Below are positions 1 to 4,413 of a stretch of 6,735 bases of DNA, in pieces (position 1 is the stretch's first letter; every line of letters begins with the position of its first letter). The DNA is from Deltaproteobacteria bacterium (lineage in GTDB: Bacteria > Myxococcota > Myxococcia > Myxococcales > 40CM-4-68-19). Where the stretch lies: contig VBLM01000301.1 in the NCBI GenBank assembly GCA_005879095.1, forward strand, positions 1 through 6,735. The letters are read 5' to 3'. The notes under the pieces were generated by a model. That model searched no databases. It was not told the DNA's origin and saw only the letters and a program-made list of their open reading frames with translations. The position numbers were made by a program, and so were the translations under genes.

Positions 1-618
1 GACGAAGCTCGGTGACCCCGCGGTCGCGTTGTTCAGGGTGGCGCTGCTGGCAGCCGGCTGACCGACGACCTTCCACTGGTACGACACCGCCTGGTTCTGT
101 GAATTCGCGCACACCTGGTCGGTGGTCGAGTTGTCGGGATCGCTCACGTCGCTGGACAGGACCACCGTCGCGCCGACGGCGAAGTTGTCGGTGATGGTCG
201 AACGCGCCGCATCCTTGGCGCTGATGGCGGCCGTGCCGAACACCGGGGCGCGGCCCCCGCACTTGCTCACCGTCACTTTGACGGTGGCCGCCGCCGCCGA
301 GACGAAGGCGTTCGACACCACCACCTGGACGTCGTATTCCCCGTCGACGTCGGCGAGGAAGCTCGGGGTCGCCGAATGCGCGTCGTTGAGCGCCCCCGCG
401 CTGCCCACCGGGATGGCGGTGAACTGCCAGGCGAAGCTCAGGTCGCGCTGCTGCGTGTCGGTCGACGAGCTCGCGTCGAGCCGGACCAGCTGCCCGATCT
501 GCACGCCCGTGATCGTGTCGGAGGCGAGCTTGACGACCGGAGCTTTGACCGATGTCGGGCAGCCATAGGCGGCGGCGAGGATGAGGAGCCCAGCGAGGCG
601 GCGGTAGGTGAACGCCAT
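1..618 (-). CDS. PKD-repeat lipoprotein (3' end beyond left edge)
   Basis: The visible part is the first 206 residues; the frame is still open at base 1. It begins MAFTYRRLAG and has a short basic-hydrophobic signal peptide ending in AAAYGC, a plausible lipobox with Cys20 as the lipidated residue. Pro follows the cysteine, with no Asp at +2, so by the E. coli rule outer-membrane sorting is more likely than inner-membrane retention. Residues about 26-118 form a PKD-like Ig fold (LDASSSTD, then AWQF, then PSFLADVDGEYDVQVVVSN). A second unit starts near 126 and repeats the same pattern (QWKVVGQP, then ATLNNA, then SPSF) before the edge cuts it. Cys120 and Cys170 could pair. The start is supported by AAAGGG 8 nt upstream and by the signal peptide following directly. 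It is the last visible gene of the operon, 14 nt after the barrel gene. PKD domains usually serve adhesion or protein-protein contact; a specific role cannot be read. Family call is firm, function unknown. Confidence 0.86.
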   Translation of the reverse strand, partial: MAFTYRRLAGLLILAAAYGCPTSVKAPVVKLASDTITGVQIGQLVRLDASSSTDTQQRDLSFAWQFTAIPVGSAGALNDAHSATPSFLADVDGEYDVQVVVSNAFVSAAAATVKVTVSKCGGRAPVFGTAAISAKDAARSTITDNFAVGATVVLSSDVSDPDNSTTDQVCANSQNQAVSYQWKVVGQPAASSATLNNATAGSPSFV

Positions 619-632
619 GTCGGTTGCCCTTT
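619..632 (-). promoter_or_regulatory. Ribosome binding site and spacer before the PKD lipoprotein gene
   Basis: The 14-nt gap between the barrel gene's TAG stop and the next ATG reads AAAGGGCAACCGAC on the minus strand. AAAGGG (632-627) is a Shine-Dalgarno-like purine run 8 nt from the start. There is no room for a promoter or terminator, which supports co-transcription. Confidence 0.65.
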
Positions 633-1829
633 CTAGAAGGAGGTGCCGAAGCCGAGCGCGGCGCCGTGCGCCACGCGATAGGTGTTTTCGAAGGCGAGGA
701 CGTCGTTCACGTAGTCGAGCTCGAGGCCGAAGCCCCCGGCGAGCGGCAGCAAGAGGCCCGCTCGGGCGTTGAAATCGCCCTTGGGCGACTTGAGGGCCGA
801 GTTCTGGACCGACGCGACGGCCAGGTTGAAGGTGTAGCCGAGGCTCAGGTGCGCGCTCACCGCGGTCGAGAGCGCGTAGCGCACGCGCCCGCCGACGTCG
901 GGGCCGATCAGATCGCTGGGGAACGCCTGGTTGCGGATGCCGACGTACTGCACGCCGAGCATCGGCGTGAACTCGAGTCGGCCGCTGGTCAGCATCGAGG
1001 GCCCGAGGTCGTAGCCGATGGTGGCGATCACGTCGAACCGGTTCTCGTCGACCGCGACCGGACTCCGGGTCGGGCTGTGGAGCGGGACGTAGGCCTGCGT
1101 CGAGGCCCGCCAATCGATCTCGCCGCGCGCCAGCCAGCGGCCGCTGAACCAGCGGGTGGCCTCGAGGCCGAGGCGGCTGCGCGAGTTGGCGTCGGTGTAG
1201 CTGCCCTCGCTGCTGCGCTCGCCGCCGACGAAGCCCCGCACGTTCCACAGATCGCTGTCGTAGGCGGGCCGCAGGCGCAGGTCGCCGGCCTGGACGATCG
1301 ACGCCGCCATCGGCTTTCCGCTCGGAGCGGCGGCGGCCGGCTTTTCACCCTGCGCGCTGAGCGTCTTCACGCCGGCCGCGGGCGCTGCCTTGGGCGGCGC
1401 GGCCGGGGCGGTCGCGGGAACGGCTTTCTGCGCCGTGGCTGCGGGCGGCTGCGCCGGCGCGGCCTTGGGCGCCTCGGGGAGCGGCAGCGGCAGCGTGGGC
1501 GGCGCCTTCTTCTCGGCCGACTGCGCCGGCGCTGCGTCGAGGCCGGGCAGCGGAAGCGGCGGCGGGGCCGGCGCCTTGTCCTGCGCTTTCGACTCGATCT
1601 TCATCTCCGGCAGCTTCAGCGGCGGCGCCGCGGCGGCCGGAGCGGCCGCACCCGGGAGCAGAAGCGCGGCCGGCGCGGCCTTCTTCTTCGCGGTTTTCGC
1701 CTTACCCTTCTTCTTCGGCTGCTCCCTGGCCTTTGCCGCGTCGGCCGGAAGCGGCTGCGCCGGAGGCGGCTGCTGCGCTGCGGCCGCAGCGGAGAGCGCA
1801 ATTGCGATGAGGAACGATGCCCGCGTCAT
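633..1829 (-). CDS. Outer-membrane beta-barrel protein with a Lys/Ala/Pro-rich N-terminal linker
   Basis: The product has 398 residues. Residues 1-18 are a Sec signal peptide (MTRASFLIAIALSAAAAA) with likely cleavage before Gln19. Residues about 19-175 are low-complexity Ala/Pro/Lys, with eight lysines in residues 39-50 and repeated LPLP motifs near 92-118. Residues about 180-398 show the alternating polar/hydrophobic pattern of amphipathic beta strands (WLARGEIDW, RFDVIATIGY, LEFTPMLGVQY, AHLSLGYTFNLA, FGLELDYVND). The chain ends GFGTSF, with the terminal Phe typical of barrels inserted by the BAM complex; I judge roughly eight strands. The start at 1829 is chosen because the signal peptide follows at once and GAGG lies 5 nt upstream. 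The same frame stays open far upstream, but only as an Arg-rich shadow of the cysteine-rich gene. By inference the barrel sits in the outer membrane with its linker in the periplasm, perhaps touching peptidoglycan or a partner. It resembles OmpA-like or porin-like 'outer membrane beta-barrel' proteins; no specific family is recognised. Confidence 0.87.
   Translation of the reverse strand: MTRASFLIAIALSAAAAAQQPPPAQPLPADAAKAREQPKKKGKAKTAKKKAAPAALLLPGAAAPAAAAPPLKLPEMKIESKAQDKAPAPPPLPLPGLDAAPAQSAEKKAPPTLPLPLPEAPKAAPAQPPAATAQKAVPATAPAAPPKAAPAAGVKTLSAQGEKPAAAAPSGKPMAASIVQAGDLRLRPAYDSDLWNVRGFVGGERSSEGSYTDANSRSRLGLEATRWFSGRWLARGEIDWRASTQAYVPLHSPTRSPVAVDENRFDVIATIGYDLGPSMLTSGRLEFTPMLGVQYVGIRNQAFPSDLIGPDVGGRVRYALSTAVSAHLSLGYTFNLAVASVQNSALKSPKGDFNARAGLLLPLAGGFGLELDYVNDVLAFENTYRVAHGAALGFGTSF
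1305..1763 (-). repeat. Low-complexity Ala/Pro/Lys linker with imperfect tandem repeats
   Basis: This encodes residues 23-175 of the barrel protein and is dominated by GCC/GCG and CCG codons. Residues 86-108 and 109-135 (DNA 1425-1574) look like two copies of one unit: Ala-Pro, an LPLP core, an Ala-Pro-Ala-Gln stretch and a Lys-containing end. A weaker third copy may precede them (residues 55-85, LLLPG...LKLPEMK). The lysine cluster lies at residues 39-50. Such segments are usually disordered or extended and can reach across part of the periplasm. Confidence 0.7.
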
Positions 1830-1840
1830 GGTTGCCTCGG
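1830..1840 (-). promoter_or_regulatory. Ribosome binding site before the barrel gene
   Basis: The 11-nt gap reads CCGAGGCAACC on the minus strand between the TGA of the cysteine-rich gene and this ATG. GAGG (1838-1835) sits 5 nt before the start. It decides the start at 1829 over the much longer open frame upstream. Confidence 0.7.
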
Positions 1841-4402
1841 TCACTTCGTGAAGACGAGCCGCTGGTAGTTGCTGGTTGCGGAGAGCCCGACGCGGTCCCC
1901 GCAGCGTCCGCCGGCGGTGAGCTGGGCGGAAGCGATCGACCAGCTCAGTCGCTGGCTGCCGAACCCGCCGCTGAAACCGTCGGCGGCGCTGCCCGCCGTG
2001 TCGAAAGTCGAGAACGTCGTGGTCGCGCCCAGAGGGGCGAAACCGAACGCCGGAGCGCCGCCGCCGGGAACGTAGAAGGCGACGCTGCCGGCGGAGCCGC
2101 CGGCGAAGACGCTCGCCCGCGGGCCGAACGCGGCGGCGACCAACGTCGAGGCGCCCGGCGCCGCGCAGGCAACCATCACCTGCGTGCCGTTCGGGCAGGA
2201 GGTGCCCTGGAATTCGGCGACGACGGCCGCCAGCGAGAGGTTCTCCTGCACCCCGGCGGAGTTGGCTGAGGTCACGCAGCCGCCGCTGCAGTACGGCGTC
2301 GACCCGGAGCACGCGGCGGCGCCGCAGCCGCCGCAATTCTGCGCGTCGTGAGAGAGATCCGATTCGCAGCCGTTGGCCAGGTCGTTGTCGCAGTTGCCGA
2401 ACCCGGACTGGCAGCCGCTCCCGCAGTTGCTGCTCGCGCACGACGGATTCGCGTTGTCGGCGGCCGGGCACGCGTTGAGGCACGTCCCGCAGTGCGCCGC
2501 GTCGTTGGAGAGGTCGATCTCGCAACCGTCTTCGAGGTCGCCGTTGCAGTCGGCGAACGTGCCGCTGCAGGCCGCCCCGCAGGCGCTCTGCGAACAGAAG
2601 GCGCGCGCGTTGGGGTAACCGGCAGCGATCGCGCCGGCCGGGCCGCAGATCTTTCCGCAGCCGTTGCAGTTCATCGCGTCGTTGGCGAAGTCGGCGCAGT
2701 AGGCGTTCGCCGCGCCGGGATTGCACGTCGAGCCGGCGCAGGTGGCGACGCACTTGCCGGCGCCGCTGACGGGCTGGCAGGAGGTTCCCGCCGCGCAAGG
2801 AATGCCGCCGGCGCAGCTCGCGTCCGCGCCGCAGTTGCCGTTGTCGTGCAGCGGATCGACGCACTTGCCGTTGCAGGCCACCGACCCGCTCGGGCAGGTG
2901 AGCGTGCAGCCGCCGCCGGCGCAGACCTGTCCGGCCGCACAGACGACGCCGCAGGCGGTCGGCGTCGTGCCGCAGTGGTTCGGATCGGTCAGCGTGTCGA
3001 CGCACTTGCCGCCGCAGGTGGTCTCGCCCGCGGGGCACGAGACGCCACACGCGCCGTTGCCGCAGACCGGTCCGCCGCTGCCCGGTGCCGAGCAGGAGAC
3101 GCCGCATCCGCCGCAGTTGGCCGGGTCGTTGTGCGTGTCGACGCAGGTGCCGTTGCACTGCGTCAGCCCGGCGGCGCACGAGACCACGCACGCGCCGCCG
3201 AGACAGACCTGCCCGCTGCCGCAGGCCTTGGCGTTGGTCACATCGTCGCAGGCGCCGCAGTTGTTCCGATCGGACTGCAAGTTGATGCACTGGTTCGCGC
3301 TGGCCGGCGCGGCGGAGACGAACTTCCAAACCACCGTGCCGTCGGTGATGCTCGAGCCGGTGCCGCTCACCGCGACGGCGCCCGAGGAGGTGCCGTCGGA
3401 GACGACCTGGTAGAGGTTGCCGCCGCTCGTGACGCGGTTGCCCGCGAAGTACGCGGTGCTCGAGTTCCACGCCGGATATCCGCAGGCGTTCTGGCCGGCC
3501 GGGCACTGCAGCACGCACTGGCCGGCGCCGCCGGGGCCGGTGTTCGTGCACACCTGGCCGGAGGTGCAGACCGCGCCGCCCGCGCAGCTCGCGTCCGCGC
3601 CGCAGTGGTTGGGATCGCTGGTCGTGTCGACGCACTTGCCGCCGCAGTTGGTGAGGCCGGCCGGGCAGCTCAGCGTGCAGGTTCCGTTGACGCAGATGTT
3701 GCCGGCGTCGCACTTTCTGCCGCCCGCGCCGATGCAGCCGCCGCAGTAATCTCGGTCCTTGGTCGGGTCGACGCAGCTCCTCGCGCCGGTGACCGGATCG
3801 GCACACTGGATCTGGCCCGGCGTACAGATGACGGTGCAGGCCGGATTGCCGTTGGTCGGCGTCACGCAGTGGGTGCCAGTGGCGCAGACGTTACCGCAGG
3901 CGCCGCAGTTGGCGTCGTCGCTGCTCAGATCGAGGCAGATCTGCCCACAGTTCGTCAGGTGGGGCAGGCACTCGATGCCGCAGTGGCCGCTGCCGTCGCA
4001 CACCTGGCCCTGCGGGCACTGGTTCCGGCAGGTGCCGCAGTTGGCGCGGTCGTTGGAGAGGTTCTCGCAGATGAACCCGCCGGTGGTCTGCGCGCAGGCG
4101 GTCTGGCCGGCGGCGCAGAACGGCTGGCAATGGCCGGCGGCGCACTGTTCGCTGGGGGAGCAGACCGTGTCGCAGTTGCCGCAGTGCTCGCGGTTCGAGA
4201 CGATGTCGGTGCAGACGCCGTTACAGCGGGACTCGGTGGTGAGACAGTTCACCACCTTTGTGCAGAGGTTGTCAGGCCCGCACACCTCGCCGGTCCCGCA
4301 GCCGTTGGACTTGCCCGGGTCAGGACAGGAAAACTGCGGAGGCACCGTAATGCTGCAGGCGGCGGCGGCGAGTGCGGCGAGGAGCGTTGCGCGCAGGTTC
4401 AT
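1841..4402 (-). CDS. Cysteine-rich repeat lipoprotein with an inserted carbohydrate-binding-like module
   Basis: The product has 853 residues. A signal peptide (MNLRATLLAALAAAAC) ends at lipobox Cys16, followed by Ser, which favours outer-membrane sorting. Residues 26-709 are an array of twelve cysteine-rich repeats; the central 'CG' cysteines are 74, 122, 166, 220, 267, 382, 430, 477, 524, 579, 638 and 690. A clean unit (409-452) follows C-x6-C-x3-C-x9-C-x2-C-x3-C-x9-C-x4-C with a CVD..xDP.NCG core. By hand count there are about 104 cysteines (12%). Residues about 311-362 are a cysteine-free W/Y-rich insert. Residues 712-853 are a Gly/Ala-rich, probably beta, C-terminal domain I do not recognise. 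This repeat type is widespread in myxobacteria and close to proteins annotated as 'MXAN_6577-like cysteine-rich'. From memory, related proteins sometimes carry a mistaken 'tryptophan synthase alpha chain' label; nothing here resembles that enzyme. The array is probably disulfide-stapled, rod-like and extracytoplasmic. Its function is unknown. Confidence 0.92.
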   Translation of the reverse strand: MNLRATLLAALAAAACSITVPPQFSCPDPGKSNGCGTGEVCGPDNLCTKVVNCLTTESRCNGVCTDIVSNREHCGNCDTVCSPSEQCAAGHCQPFCAAGQTACAQTTGGFICENLSNDRANCGTCRNQCPQGQVCDGSGHCGIECLPHLTNCGQICLDLSSDDANCGACGNVCATGTHCVTPTNGNPACTVICTPGQIQCADPVTGARSCVDPTKDRDYCGGCIGAGGRKCDAGNICVNGTCTLSCPAGLTNCGGKCVDTTSDPNHCGADASCAGGAVCTSGQVCTNTGPGGAGQCVLQCPAGQNACGYPAWNSSTAYFAGNRVTSGGNLYQVVSDGTSSGAVAVSGTGSSITDGTVVWKFVSAAPASANQCINLQSDRNNCGACDDVTNAKACGSGQVCLGGACVVSCAAGLTQCNGTCVDTHNDPANCGGCGVSCSAPGSGGPVCGNGACGVSCPAGETTCGGKCVDTLTDPNHCGTTPTACGVVCAAGQVCAGGGCTLTCPSGSVACNGKCVDPLHDNGNCGADASCAGGIPCAAGTSCQPVSGAGKCVATCAGSTCNPGAANAYCADFANDAMNCNGCGKICGPAGAIAAGYPNARAFCSQSACGAACSGTFADCNGDLEDGCEIDLSNDAAHCGTCLNACPAADNANPSCASSNCGSGCQSGFGNCDNDLANGCESDLSHDAQNCGGCGAAACSGSTPYCSGGCVTSANSAGVQENLSLAAVVAEFQGTSCPNGTQVMVACAAPGASTLVAAAFGPRASVFAGGSAGSVAFYVPGGGAPAFGFAPLGATTTFSTFDTAGSAADGFSGGFGSQRLSWSIASAQLTAGGRCGDRVGLSATSNYQRLVFTK
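1844..2269 (-). other. Unrecognised C-terminal domain of the cysteine-rich lipoprotein
   Basis: Residues 712-853 follow the last cysteine repeat. They are rich in Gly, Ala, Ser and Phe (VFAGGSAGSVAFYVPGGG, FGFAPLGATTTFSTF) and contain only three cysteines (736, 746, 834). The pattern of short hydrophobic stretches between Gly/Ser turns suggests an all-beta fold. I cannot assign a family. It could be a binding head at the tip of the repeat stalk. Confidence 0.5.
2811..2835 (-). repeat. 25-nt perfect direct repeat, copy 1 (repeat unit 9)
   Basis: Identical by eye to 3582-3606. It encodes the CGADASCA variant core (Cys524 to Ala531). The offset of 771 nt is exactly 257 codons, so the two copies are in the same reading frame. 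Confidence 0.85.
2993..3017 (-). repeat. 25-nt perfect direct repeat, copy 1 (repeat unit 8)
   Basis: Identical by eye to 3623-3647 and part of a longer 47-nt block (2971-3017 against 3601-3647) with five mismatches. It encodes the CGGKCVDT region. The offset of 630 nt equals 210 codons. Confidence 0.85.
3317..3472 (-). other. CBM5/12-like module inserted in the cysteine-rich array
   Basis: Residues 311-362 lack cysteine and carry Trp312, Tyr318, Tyr331 and Trp359 in the order W..sTaY..Gn.V...g.lYq.v..Gts, then s.tDGTVvW. This resembles the small aromatic-lined modules (chitin-binding CBM5/12-like) often seen in hydrolases and phage tail proteins. It separates Cys307 from Cys372, two cysteines normally three residues apart in this repeat. 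Sugar binding is inferred from the motif only. Confidence 0.6.
3582..3606 (-). repeat. 25-nt perfect direct repeat, copy 2 (repeat unit 5)
   Basis: This copy matches 2811-2835 and encodes the CGADASCA core beginning at Cys267. It overlaps the end of the block shared with unit 8, so unit 5 combines the two sequence types. Confidence 0.85.
3623..3647 (-). repeat. 25-nt perfect direct repeat, copy 2 (repeat unit 5)
   Basis: This copy matches 2993-3017 and encodes the CGGKCVDT segment of unit 5 (Cys253 to about Thr260). Confidence 0.85.
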
Positions 4403-4413
4403 GGTGGCCCTCG
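4403..4413 (-). promoter_or_regulatory. Ribosome binding site before the cysteine-rich lipoprotein gene
   Basis: The 11-nt gap reads CGAGGGCCACC on the minus strand, directly after the TAG of the PEGA gene. GAGGG (4412-4408) is a good Shine-Dalgarno match 5 nt before the ATG and fixes the start at 4402. Confidence 0.75.

Larger units (their letters stand above)
2276..4327 (-). repeat. Twelve-unit cysteine-rich protein repeat array
   Basis: This covers residues 26-709 of the lipoprotein. Spacing between successive central cysteines is 48, 44, 54, 47, 115, 48, 47, 47, 55, 59 and 52 residues. The single 115 step contains the inserted module. Units 1-10 carry a 'G.CVD...D..NCG' type core. Units 11 and 12 carry a different 'DC..D...GCE.DL..D...CG.C' core. 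Most units have about eight cysteines, which fits four disulfides each. Confidence 0.88.

Noticed and set aside
631..638. The palindrome TTCTAGAA over the stop codon of the barrel gene as a possible operator or terminator.
   Set aside because: It is only 8 nt, lacks a loop or T-run, and arises from a Phe codon followed by TAG and the purine ribosome binding site.
624..1868. A 414-residue plus-strand open frame opposite the barrel gene.
   Set aside because: It is Arg/Gly-rich low complexity caused by the Ala/Pro codons of the opposite strand; no signal peptide or family pattern is seen.
633..3806. A single 1057-residue minus-strand reading frame running from inside the cysteine-rich gene through the barrel gene.
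   Set aside because: The part upstream of 1829 is an Arg-rich out-of-frame shadow of the cysteine-rich gene. The barrel gene has its own signal peptide and ribosome binding site at 1829.
1841..4402. Identity as a tryptophan synthase alpha chain, a label I recall being attached to some related cysteine-rich proteins.
   Set aside because: No TIM-barrel pattern or catalytic region of TrpA is present; the sequence is a lipoprotein with disulfide repeats.
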